The translations under genes were made by a program, and so were the position numbers. Below, piece by piece: positions 9,180-17,657 of a stretch of DNA of 64,000 nt. The DNA comes from JACIYW01 sp014359745 (lineage in GTDB: Bacteria > Pseudomonadota > Alphaproteobacteria > Rhodobacterales > Rhodobacteraceae): contig JBNPWE010000016.1 in NCBI GenBank assembly GCA_050433985.1, positions 1 through 64,000 on the forward strand, given 5' to 3'. Numbering within the stretch: position 1 is the stretch's first letter; each line of letters begins with the position of its first letter. A model generated the notes under the pieces. It did not search any database. It was not told the origin of the DNA and worked only from the letters and a program-made list of their open reading frames with translations.

Positions 9180-9905
9180 TCACCCGACATCGACGACGAT
9201 CACCGAGATATTGTCGGCGCCGCCGCCATCCAGCGCAAGCTGCATAAGCCGGTCGGCCAGTGTTTCGATCGGGGCGCCGGGCACCAGCGCCTCAAGCTGC
9301 GCCAGCGTGGCATATTTGTTCAGCCCGTCCGAACACAGCAGAAACCGGTCACCCGGTTCCAGCGCGCCATGCACCTTGTCAAGCGCCAGCTCGGTTCCCA
9401 CCCCGACCGCGCGGGTGATGGCATTGGATTGCGGGTGATGTTCGGCCTCGTCCCAGGTCATTTCGCCGGCCAGCACCAGATCGGCGACCAGCGAATGATC
9501 GGTGGTCAGCATTTCGGCCCGGCCGTTGCGGAACCGGTAGATCCGGCTGTCGCCGACCCAGAGGGCGGCGAAATGATCCTGCGACAGGATCAGCGCCACC
9601 ACGGTGGTGCCGATCACCTCGCCGCCGCGCGCCGCGGCCTCGGCGCGGATGATGTCATGCGCGTCCAGGATGGCACCGCGGACCTGGCGCATCAGATCGC
9701 CGGGGGGCAGATCGGCGGGCAGCATCGCCACCGCCTCGGTCACGGTCTGGCTGGCGAAATCGCCCGCGGCATGGCCGCCCATGCCATCGGCCACGATCCA
9801 GATCCGCTGATCGGGCAGGGCAAGGATCGCATCCTCGTTGACCTGGCGCACGCGTCCGACATGGGTCGTGGCGGAATAGCGGATCGGCCTTGCTCCGTCG
9901 GTCAT
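9180..9905 (-). CDS. pppA: PP2C-family phosphatase of the T6SS (PppA-like)
   Basis: 241-residue PP2C phosphatase with VRQVNEDAI, VADGMGGHAAGDFA, GDSRIYRFR, TTDHSLV, CSDGL and DNISVIVV in the canonical order. Its start overlaps the tagF stop (ATGA arrangement at 9902-9905). In known T6SS threonine-phosphorylation systems PppA dephosphorylates Fha, and PppA is fused to TagF in some species, so the adjacency here supports the PppA assignment. It is clearly distinct in sequence from the PP2C at 3848-4660. Confidence 0.93.
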   Translation of the reverse strand: MTDGARPIRYSATTHVGRVRQVNEDAILALPDQRIWIVADGMGGHAAGDFASQTVTEAVAMLPADLPPGDLMRQVRGAILDAHDIIRAEAAARGGEVIGTTVVALILSQDHFAALWVGDSRIYRFRNGRAEMLTTDHSLVADLVLAGEMTWDEAEHHPQSNAITRAVGVGTELALDKVHGALEPGDRFLLCSDGLNKYATLAQLEALVPGAPIETLADRLMQLALDGGGADNISVIVVDVG

Positions 9906-11011
9906 CGGGCGGGATCCTTTCGCTGGCCGTCAGGCGGGATAGGGGAAGGGGGGGCGGTGGGATCGTCATCACCGCCCGCCTTTGGGGTGTCATCCTGTGG
10001 GGGGTCATCATCGGGGGGGCCATCCGACAGAAGCTGGGCGATCAGATCGGCGCCCGCGTCGGGGTCGGCCCTGGCCTCGGTGGCGGTGCCCGGTTCGGGC
10101 GACGACAACAGATCCTCCAGCGGGTCATATCCCGGATCGGGCGCGGGTGCCGCATCCGGCCCGGTGTCTGGCCCCGCATCCCTGGCCTTGGGGGGCGGGG
10201 GGCGGGTGTCATGCCTGGGGGTGTCGATCCGCGCGGCCGGGGCAGGTTCCGGTGCGGGGGCTGCGGGGGCGGGGGCCCGGCCCGACCAGACCGGCGCATC
10301 CAGATCGAACAGCCCCTCGGCCTGATCGGCATCGGGCAGGCCTTCGCACACCATCAGCCGCAGCCCGCCGGTGACATCCGCGCTCCAGACGCTGGGCCGG
10401 GCAAAGCGCGCGCCCGCCAGCCCCGCGGCCAGATCGGTCAGCAGCCCCTGTGCCCCGGCGCCAACCGCGACCAGGGTGCCGGGCCTGGCCGACAGCGCCG
10501 CCTCGGCCCGCCCGGCGCGCGCCCCAAGCGGCGCCAGTCGCGCGGCCAGCGCCTCGCGCGTCATCGCGTCATCAAGCGCGCCAAGCGCGATACCTTCGAG
10601 ATCCAGAAAGGTCGGCGTGGCGATGAAATGATCCAGCAGCGCCGAACGGCTGCCCGGAAGGGTGGCGGCCAGCGTCAGCGGAAACTGCCGCCCCACCCGG
10701 TCGATCGAGGCCATCATCACCCCGATCACCGGGTCAGGCCCCGCCAGCCCGCCCGCCAGGGTAAAGCGCCAGATCGGCGCGGTCAGATAACAGTCGTTCC
10801 AGCGCCCGCCCAGCCGCGCCCGCCCGCCGGTCATCGCGCCCTGCAAGAACCCGTCCCAGGGGTCGATGAAACCGCGCGGCAGGGTGATGCGAAAGAAATC
10901 CCCCAGCGCCGGCAATTTGCCATAGGCCCCGAAGGCCCCGGCGGTGGGGATCTGATCTGGCCGGGCCGGATCCGGGCGGGCCTGATCCGGGCCGGAAACC
11001 GCGCCGCTCAT
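9902..11011 (-). CDS. tagF: T6SS-associated protein TagF (ImpM)
   Basis: 369 residues from the ATG at 11011, which follows GGGGAT and lies after the tssM stop at 11073. A longer in-frame start would overlap tssM. The N-terminal 150 residues have the TagF fold signature: GAFGAYGKLPALGDFF, a conserved WDGFLQ, and IGVMMASIDRVGRQFPLTL. The C-terminal half is Pro/Asp/Ala-rich, low in complexity and probably disordered. TagF is a post-translational repressor of T6SS firing, and overlap with pppA links the two regulators. Confidence 0.92.
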   Translation of the reverse strand: MSGAVSGPDQARPDPARPDQIPTAGAFGAYGKLPALGDFFRITLPRGFIDPWDGFLQGAMTGGRARLGGRWNDCYLTAPIWRFTLAGGLAGPDPVIGVMMASIDRVGRQFPLTLAATLPGSRSALLDHFIATPTFLDLEGIALGALDDAMTREALAARLAPLGARAGRAEAALSARPGTLVAVGAGAQGLLTDLAAGLAGARFARPSVWSADVTGGLRLMVCEGLPDADQAEGLFDLDAPVWSGRAPAPAAPAPEPAPAARIDTPRHDTRPPPPKARDAGPDTGPDAAPAPDPGYDPLEDLLSSPEPGTATEARADPDAGADLIAQLLSDGPPDDDPPQDDTPKAGGDDDPTAPPSPIPPDGQRKDPAR

Positions 11012-11072
11012 CGGATATCCCCCGATATCGCACTTTCTGGCATCGCCGGTTCTGGGATTACGGGCATCGGCA

Positions 11073-14000
11073 TCAAAAACTCTCCGGGCAGGAAAACTGC
11101 CCCAGCGCGGGCAGGGCAAAGGGGTTCAGCACCGATCCCGACTGCATCTGGAAAATCGCGATCTGGCCGCCGATGTTGAAGATGATGCGGTTGCGATCCG
11201 AAACATTGGTGCGCCGCACCTCGGCCGCGTCCAGCAGCCGGAACCAGCCCCAGGGCCCGTCAAAGCGCATCCCGCCCTGGCTGCCCGCGGGCGGCGGCAC
11301 AAAGGCGATCTGCGCCATGCCGACCTGGCCGGGCCAGGTGATGGCCGTGGGCCCCGGCACGCCATCCTTGTGCGAGAAATCCACCGCCGTGCCGTCGATC
11401 TTCAACTGGACCGATTTCGCCTTGGGATCGAGCGCCTCCGGGGTGATCTGAAAGGCGACCGAGGGCACCGCCCCGCCCGTGGCAAAAAACGCATCGCGGA
11501 TCGCGGCGGCATTCTGGAACTGTTGCAGCACCCCCGGCGCGATGCCCAGATCGGTGCCCGCACCGGGGCGGAACGACCAGGGGTTGGTGCGGGTATCGAC
11601 GAATTTCGCCAGGTTCTGCTTGAAGAACCCGTCAATCAGCCCGTCGGGGGCGAACAGGCGGCCGAAATCCTGCATCGAGGTATCGGCCTGCGCGCGTCTG
11701 GTCATCGGATAGCGGTTGCCAAGCGCCTGGGTGCAGAACGGCAGCACCTCGGATTGCCATGTGGCGTTGAGCGAGGCACGGGTGCCATCGGCGGTGATCC
11801 CCGACGCCCCCTGCGCAACCTGCGTCACCCAGCGCGGCAGCGGGCCGGGCATGTTGGCCACGCCCTGCTGAAGCCGCGACAGCGCCGTCGCCTCGGGGGC
11901 CGCGGCAAAGCCGCCGCCGCCCAGCGTCTGCGCGCCGCTGAACGACAGGCGGTTGAGTTCGCGATAGACCTCGCCCAGCGTGCCGATCAGCCCGTCAAGC
12001 TGCGAAGGCTGGCCCTCGGGGCGCTCGACAAGCTGGTGCAGCCAGTCAAAGCGGTTCTCGACATAGGCGCCGGGCGGGGGCGGTGGCGCCGCCCCCGCCA
12101 GCCGGTTTTCCGCCGCCGAACTGAGCGCCGAGAAAAGCGACTGGCTGGTGGCATCGAGGTTTGACAGCACCTCGCGTTCGGCGACAGTGGAAAGCCCGGC
12201 CTTCGCGGCGCTGGTATCGAGAATCGCGCGGCTTTTGGTCAGGCTGGTTTCCTTTGAAATCGCGGTCAGGATATTGACCAGCGGCGAGGTCGGCCCCGAC
12301 AGCACATTGACCACCTCGACGGCATGCGACAGCGATTGCAGCGGGATGATGTCGATATCGCCCATCAGCGTGTCATAGCGTTCGACATAATCGCTGTAGT
12401 AAAGATCGAGCACATCGCGCGACAGCGCCAGCAGCGCCGCATCGCTTTGTTCGGCCTCGCCCTGCGGGCCCAGCACCCAGCTTTCGCCCTGAATGCGCCG
12501 CGCCACGCCAAGCGCCTCGCCCAGGAACACGTCGTGAAAGCCGTTCCAGGTAAAGATGCCCTCTACCCCCTCGCCCAGCGGTTTGCCCGACGACCGGGTC
12601 ATGACCCGCGCCACCGCCGGGCCGCCGACATCGGTCAGGCGCAGTTGCGGCAGCGCCTGGGCGGCGGGGCTGTTGAGGATGCCGTTATAGACCCGTTCGG
12701 CCATCGGCATTTCCAGCAAGATGATGCGCACCCGTTCGATCAACGGCCCGTTCAGCGCGATCTGGACCCGTGGTTCGGACAAAAGCGTGTCAAGATGGCG
12801 TGCCAGATCCTCGCGCAGTGTCTCGCGGTCGGGGCCGGGAAAGGCGATCGACCAGTCGATGCGCATCCAGTCCTTGACCAGGCGGGTGTTCATCGGCCCC
12901 TGCGCGCCCAGCATCAGATAGATCTTCAACGCCTCGTACAGCAGATCGGGGTTGTTGATATTGGCCAGCATCTGTTCTTCCAGACGCAGGATCAGCCGTG
13001 GCAGCAGATGTTCGTTGAGCGCCGCGCGATAGCTTTGCCGCGCGGTGCTGGCCAGCACCGGCCCCTGATAAAGCCCCCAGCCCAGATCGCCCGCCGGATC
13101 GGCCCGCCCCGAGGCCAGGCCTGCGGGCATGTCGCGCAGGATGTTGAGCGCGGGCACCACGCCGGGCAGATCGGTGTCGCCGATCGGGCTGCCGGGGATC
13201 AGGGCGGCGGCGGCGCGGTAATCCTCTATCGCCGCGTTGCTTGCCGCCAGCAGCGCCCGGTTGCCCAGATAGCTGCGCGTCCACAGCCCGGCGGCGGCGG
13301 CGGCCACCAGCACCACGGCGGCAATCGCGCCGCGCCGCGCCCAGCGATAGCGCCGTTCCACCTTGTCATCGGCCGAGACAAGCCCCGCCTCGCGGAACAC
13401 CACGTTCAAAAACAGCCGCGTCAGAAAGAACGACCGCCCCGTGCCGCGCCCCGATCCGATCGCCTGCCGCCCGATGCCGAAGGTGCGCGCCATGCCCATC
13501 ATCAGCCGGTCGATCGGCGTGCCTTCCTGGGTGCCGGACGTGAAATAGACCCCGCGCAGCATCTGCCGGTGTTCATAACGATTGTCCTGGAACACCTCGG
13601 CCAGGAAATCGCGGGCCACCTGGCGCAAGGTCGCAAGCTGCGGGGGAAAGCCCGCGACCAGGCTGCGGCGCTGCGGATCGGTTTCGGATTGCATCCGTTC
13701 CAGCGATTGCGCGTTCAGCCGTTCCAGCAGCAGCGCGAATTCGGTATCGAACCCGGCGATGGCGGGGTTTTCCTCGGTGCGGGCCTCGGTCCGGGCGGCG
13801 GCCTTTCTGGTCTTGGCCTCCAGCGGCAGGGTAAAGCCCCAGATCTGTTCGCGCGCCTCGCGGCCCAATGGTTCAAAGAATTCCTGGAACCCCGCGATCA
13901 GGTCGGCCTTGGTAAAGAGCACATAGACCGGAAAGCGCACGCCCAGCTTTTCGCGCAGTTCATGCAGCCGGCGGCGGATGGCGCGGGCGTGGGCGGCCTG

Positions 14001-14705
14001 TGTCAGCTCGTCGGTCATCGACAGATCCGACAGCGAGATGGCGATCAGCGCGCCATTGACCGGCTGGCGTTTGCGATAGCGCTTGAGCAGGTCAAGAAAG
14101 CCCTGCCAGGCGGCATTGTCAGCCTCGGCATCGCTTTCCTGGGTGGTATAGCGCCCGGCGGTATCGATCAGCACCGCGTCATCGGTGAACCACCAGTCGC
14201 AGTTGCGGGTGCCGCCCACCCCGCCGATGGCCGCGGCACCCCCCGCCGTGTCGGCCAGCGGAAACGACAGGCCGGAATTGACGATGGCGGTGGTCTTGCC
14301 CGCGCCGGGCGGGCCGATCATCAGATACCAGGGCAGTTCATAGATGCTGGCGCGCCCGCGCCGGGATTTGCGCAATTGCGCCATGGCGCTGCGCATCTTG
14401 GCGCGCATCTCGTCCATCTCGCCGGTGAGCACCTCGTCGCCGGTATCCACGGACTCGACGATCTCTTCGGTCATCTTGCGGTCGCGGCGGCGGCGCAGCA
14501 CCCACAGCAGGGTCGGGATCATGAAGGCCAGCACCGCGATCACCGCGATGGTGATGATGCGCGCGCGCACCGGATCAAGCGGGCGATCCTCTCCCCACAG
14601 GATCAGCGGGCCGAAATACCACACGCAGGCCCCCAGGACCACGACGATCACCAGGGTCAGGAACCAGCCGTTGCGCAACCCACGGAGAAATTTTCTGAAC
14701 AACAT
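11073..14705 (-). CDS. tssM: T6SS membrane complex subunit TssM (IcmF/VasK)
   Basis: 1210 residues. Two hydrophobic segments near the N-terminus (about 14-34 and 50-70) precede the cytoplasmic NTPase domain with Walker A GPPGAGKTT (131-139). A third membrane segment lies near residue 455-475, followed by a long periplasmic region ending in the conserved beta-rich C-terminal domain (GPWGWFRLLD). TssM spans the inner membrane and periplasm with TssL. The start overlaps the tssL stop by one base (TGATG), so translation is coupled. Its length matches the family. Confidence 0.97.
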   Translation of the reverse strand: MLFRKFLRGLRNGWFLTLVIVVVLGACVWYFGPLILWGEDRPLDPVRARIITIAVIAVLAFMIPTLLWVLRRRRDRKMTEEIVESVDTGDEVLTGEMDEMRAKMRSAMAQLRKSRRGRASIYELPWYLMIGPPGAGKTTAIVNSGLSFPLADTAGGAAAIGGVGGTRNCDWWFTDDAVLIDTAGRYTTQESDAEADNAAWQGFLDLLKRYRKRQPVNGALIAISLSDLSMTDELTQAAHARAIRRRLHELREKLGVRFPVYVLFTKADLIAGFQEFFEPLGREAREQIWGFTLPLEAKTRKAAARTEARTEENPAIAGFDTEFALLLERLNAQSLERMQSETDPQRRSLVAGFPPQLATLRQVARDFLAEVFQDNRYEHRQMLRGVYFTSGTQEGTPIDRLMMGMARTFGIGRQAIGSGRGTGRSFFLTRLFLNVVFREAGLVSADDKVERRYRWARRGAIAAVVLVAAAAAGLWTRSYLGNRALLAASNAAIEDYRAAAALIPGSPIGDTDLPGVVPALNILRDMPAGLASGRADPAGDLGWGLYQGPVLASTARQSYRAALNEHLLPRLILRLEEQMLANINNPDLLYEALKIYLMLGAQGPMNTRLVKDWMRIDWSIAFPGPDRETLREDLARHLDTLLSEPRVQIALNGPLIERVRIILLEMPMAERVYNGILNSPAAQALPQLRLTDVGGPAVARVMTRSSGKPLGEGVEGIFTWNGFHDVFLGEALGVARRIQGESWVLGPQGEAEQSDAALLALSRDVLDLYYSDYVERYDTLMGDIDIIPLQSLSHAVEVVNVLSGPTSPLVNILTAISKETSLTKSRAILDTSAAKAGLSTVAEREVLSNLDATSQSLFSALSSAAENRLAGAAPPPPPGAYVENRFDWLHQLVERPEGQPSQLDGLIGTLGEVYRELNRLSFSGAQTLGGGGFAAAPEATALSRLQQGVANMPGPLPRWVTQVAQGASGITADGTRASLNATWQSEVLPFCTQALGNRYPMTRRAQADTSMQDFGRLFAPDGLIDGFFKQNLAKFVDTRTNPWSFRPGAGTDLGIAPGVLQQFQNAAAIRDAFFATGGAVPSVAFQITPEALDPKAKSVQLKIDGTAVDFSHKDGVPGPTAITWPGQVGMAQIAFVPPPAGSQGGMRFDGPWGWFRLLDAAEVRRTNVSDRNRIIFNIGGQIAIFQMQSGSVLNPFALPALGQFSCPESF

Positions 14706-16150
14706 CAGTTGGCCGCCTTCAACAGGATGATTTCGATGCGCCGGTTCTTGGCCCGGCCTTCGCGGGTGGCGTTGTCGGCGATCGGTTCCTTGTCGCCGCG
14801 CCCCTCGGCCGACAGGCGCGCGGGATCGGACAGGATGCCCTCCAGCCGCTTGCGCACCGAATCCGCGCGCGCCAGCGACAGCGCCATGTTGTTGGGAAAG
14901 CGCGCGGTCGCGATCGGCTGCGCATCGGAATGCCCGGCGATGATCACCTGGCCGGGCTGATCTTCCAGCGCCGCCCCGACATTTTCCAGCGGTTTCCTGA
15001 ACCGGTCGGTCAGCACATCCGATCCCGATCCGAACATGCCCGATCCGGCCAGCAGGATGGTGATGCGGCTGACATCTTCAGACACCTCGACGATGCCATC
15101 GGCGATTTCCTGTTCCAGAAAGCCCTTGACCCGGTTCAATTGCTGGGGCGGCGGCGGCGGCGGGGGGGGCGGCGGCGGCGCCAGCCGTTCCAGCGTCGGC
15201 ACCGCGCCGCCGTCAAGCGTGGCAAGCCGCCCCGCCACCCGTTCGGTCGCGCCGCTCAGCGCCCAGGAAACGCCGATGAACATCCCCGACAGCAGCACCG
15301 CCAGGACGATCGTGGCGATCCACACCGGTTTCCAGGCCGACAGGCGGCGGTGCGGGCGATCGACACCGGCCCAATGCGGCGACAGATCGGTTTCGACCGG
15401 CCCGCGCTGCGCGCGGATCAGCCGCGCCAGGCCCGCGCGGATGTTGAGATGTTTCTCGCCGCCGCCCTGTTCGATGCGCAGCCGCCCCTCGAACCCGAGG
15501 CTGAGGCACATGTAAAGGAATTCCAGCAGGTCCAGATTGCGCTGCGGTTCCTGTTCCAGCCGCGCCAGCAGATCATAGAACCGGTCGCCGCCCACGGTTT
15601 CGCGGTGAAAGGTGGCGACCATGGATTGCAGCCCCCAGGAAGAATTCTCTCCCCAGGGGGTGTTGAGCACCACATCGTCAAGCGTCGCACAGATCGCATA
15701 GCGCGCCACCTTGACCTGCTGCGGATCAAGCCCCGCCGACAGCGCGCGGCTCTCGAACCCGCGCACCTCGGCCACCACATTGCGGCGCAGCGCGTCGGGG
15801 TCCAGGTGCTGGGCGCGGTTGCGGATCCGGGACACCAGCGAAAACAGCGTGGCCGCGCAGGCATTGAGCCGGTTCATCCCGGTCAGCCCCAGGGTGATCG
15901 GGCTGTCGGCGGCGGTCTTGCCCCCCCCCGCCGCGCCCCCCGCCGCGCCCCCGGCAGCCCCCCCCGTTGGCGATTGCGGCACGCCAAAGGCATCGGGGGC
16001 ACCGGATTGCGGGCCGGGTTGCTGGCCGGATTGCTGGACAGGCGGTTGCGGCGTGGCCGCCATGCCGCCGCCCAGACGCCCGCCGGGGTTGGGCTTGATC
16101 ACCGTGCGTTCGCCATCCTGCGGTTCCGAGAACGGATCATTGCCAGCCAT
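14705..16150 (-). CDS. tssL: T6SS membrane complex subunit TssL with C-terminal OmpA peptidoglycan-binding domain
   Basis: 481 residues from the ATG at 16150, preceded by AAAGGAT. A Pro/Gly-rich N-terminal tail (residues 1-85) leads into the DotU/TssL domain, then one hydrophobic segment (VWIATIVLAVLLSGMFIGV). A run of ten prolines and an OmpA-like domain follow, with NMALSLARADSVRKRL and NATREGRAKNRRIEI, the peptidoglycan-binding pattern. This extended TssL can anchor the membrane complex to the wall. Long homopolymers occur in the linkers: C9 at 15921-15929 and G8 at 15162-15169 (+ strand), both in low-complexity coding sequence. Confidence 0.96.
   Translation of the reverse strand: MAGNDPFSEPQDGERTVIKPNPGGRLGGGMAATPQPPVQQSGQQPGPQSGAPDAFGVPQSPTGGAAGGAAGGAAGGGKTAADSPITLGLTGMNRLNACAATLFSLVSRIRNRAQHLDPDALRRNVVAEVRGFESRALSAGLDPQQVKVARYAICATLDDVVLNTPWGENSSWGLQSMVATFHRETVGGDRFYDLLARLEQEPQRNLDLLEFLYMCLSLGFEGRLRIEQGGGEKHLNIRAGLARLIRAQRGPVETDLSPHWAGVDRPHRRLSAWKPVWIATIVLAVLLSGMFIGVSWALSGATERVAGRLATLDGGAVPTLERLAPPPPPPPPPPPQQLNRVKGFLEQEIADGIVEVSEDVSRITILLAGSGMFGSGSDVLTDRFRKPLENVGAALEDQPGQVIIAGHSDAQPIATARFPNNMALSLARADSVRKRLEGILSDPARLSAEGRGDKEPIADNATREGRAKNRRIEIILLKAAN
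15921..15967 (-). repeat. Glycine-codon homopolymer cluster in tssL
   Basis: Four runs of C on the + strand (9, 6, 5 and 8 bases, separated by GCCGCG-like spacers) encode the AAGGAAGG linker of TssL. Such runs are prone to slippage and could switch tssL off or only vary linker length. Confidence 0.55.
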
Positions 16151-16242
16151 CGCGTATCCTTTCTGCCGCAGCCGCACACCGGCCCCAAAAATCATCCATC
16201 GAAATCACGCACCAGAATCACCCACCAGAATCACCCAGTCCC

Positions 16243-17583
16243 TCAGCCTTCCCGGATCGCCCAAAGCTCCATCACCAGGCCCGGATAATCGCCTGAAACA
16301 TGCACCGCGATGCCGCCCGATGTGGTCATCTTGCGCCAATAAGGGCTGTTGCGGTCAAGTTCGAAATAGACGACGCCGGCATGATAGGGGATCTGGCGCG
16401 GGGCCACCGGCAGCGGCCGCAAGGTGATGCCGGGCAGCGCCGAATTGACCAGTTGCCGGATCTCTTCGACCGGGCCGATCTTGGCATGGCTGGCGAAATG
16501 GCGGCGCACGGTTTCGGCGGGCACATCGGCATTGACCGCCAGCACGAACCCCGCCGTGCCCACCAGCTTGCGGTCGGCGATGACGCCCACCGAAATCCCG
16601 AACTTGCGCGGATCAAGCCGGATCGCGGTGGCCGTCTGTTCCAGCACCGAACTGAGGTACTGGCGCAGGGTGCGGATCACCGGCGCGAAACTGGCCGTCA
16701 GATCGTCATGGCGATAGGGCGGAAATTCTGGCGCCTTCTTCTCCCCGGTCATGAAACCGGCAAGCTCGCCCGCCAGCATGATGCAATCGCGGTAGAACGC
16801 CTCGGGGTGGACGTTTTCGCGCCCCGCCAGATGGCGGATCAGCGGCAGGGTGCGGTTGACCGACAGCAAGAGCAGGAAATCCTGGATCTCGGCGACGCCG
16901 CGCGCGGTGCCCGCCTCGGCCAGACGCCCGGCCAGCGCGGTCATGCGGTGGCCCAGCAATCCTTCGAGTTCGCGCAGGAACCCTGCCAGCGGCGCCGCGG
17001 CGCGGATATCAAGGCAGGTCGGCACAAAGCCGCGGTCAAGCACCACCTCGCGGTCGGGGCGCACCTCGATGATGCGCGCAACCGGGATCGCCAGCCGGTC
17101 GGCCAGGTCATCGACCGCCAGCGCGAATTGCAGCCGCAGCTTGCCCACCCCCAGGGTCACGGCCTTGGTGCTGTCGCCCATGGTGTCGGTCACTTCCATC
17201 TCGGCCGGGCGCAGCCGCGCGGCCGACCGTTCGGCCCCGGTCAGATCGACCTCGGCAGCGCCGGGCCGCCGCGCGGGCAGGGCCAGGTAGACCACGCAAT
17301 CCTTGATGGTCTCGGGCACTTCCAGCGCCGGGGGGTGATCATCCGATCCCGGCACCCGGAACACCACCCCGTCATGGGTGAGCCCGGCGCATTCCGACAG
17401 GGCGAACTGCCCGATCTTCAGCGCGCCCTCGTCGATCTCGATCTTCGAGAACCCCCAGCCATGCGGCACCAGCCGTTCGGCCAGCCCCGCGATCAGCGCT
17501 TCGGTGTGGCGGTCGGCCTGCTGAAAATGATGGGGTTGCAGGAACAGCCCCTCGGTCCACAGAACCCTGTTGTCCCAGGCCAT
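16243..17583 (-). CDS. tssK: T6SS baseplate subunit TssK
   Basis: 446 residues, the usual TssK length. The N-terminus MAWDNRVLWTEGLFLQPHHF is the family hallmark (W-x-EG-x2-LxPQHFQ-like). TssK is a trimeric baseplate protein that links the TssF-TssG wedge to the cytoplasmic part of TssL and TssM. It sits upstream of tssL in the usual fha-tssK-tssL-tssM order. GGAAGGG precedes the start. A 92-bp gap to tssL holds no gene. Confidence 0.96.
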   Translation of the reverse strand: MAWDNRVLWTEGLFLQPHHFQQADRHTEALIAGLAERLVPHGWGFSKIEIDEGALKIGQFALSECAGLTHDGVVFRVPGSDDHPPALEVPETIKDCVVYLALPARRPGAAEVDLTGAERSAARLRPAEMEVTDTMGDSTKAVTLGVGKLRLQFALAVDDLADRLAIPVARIIEVRPDREVVLDRGFVPTCLDIRAAAPLAGFLRELEGLLGHRMTALAGRLAEAGTARGVAEIQDFLLLLSVNRTLPLIRHLAGRENVHPEAFYRDCIMLAGELAGFMTGEKKAPEFPPYRHDDLTASFAPVIRTLRQYLSSVLEQTATAIRLDPRKFGISVGVIADRKLVGTAGFVLAVNADVPAETVRRHFASHAKIGPVEEIRQLVNSALPGITLRPLPVAPRQIPYHAGVVYFELDRNSPYWRKMTTSGGIAVHVSGDYPGLVMELWAIREG

Positions 17584-17657
17584 TCAGGCGCCCTTCCCGA
17601 CAAGGTTATGCGGGCCGGGCCGACCTGTGCGGGGATGGGGGGTCTTCGATCGGATAA

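Noticed and set aside
12324..14960. Long + strand open frame (878 codons) opposite tssM
   Set aside because: It is rich in His, Arg, Gln and Pro, as expected for the antisense of a GC-rich gene; no motif was recognised, whereas tssM is certain.
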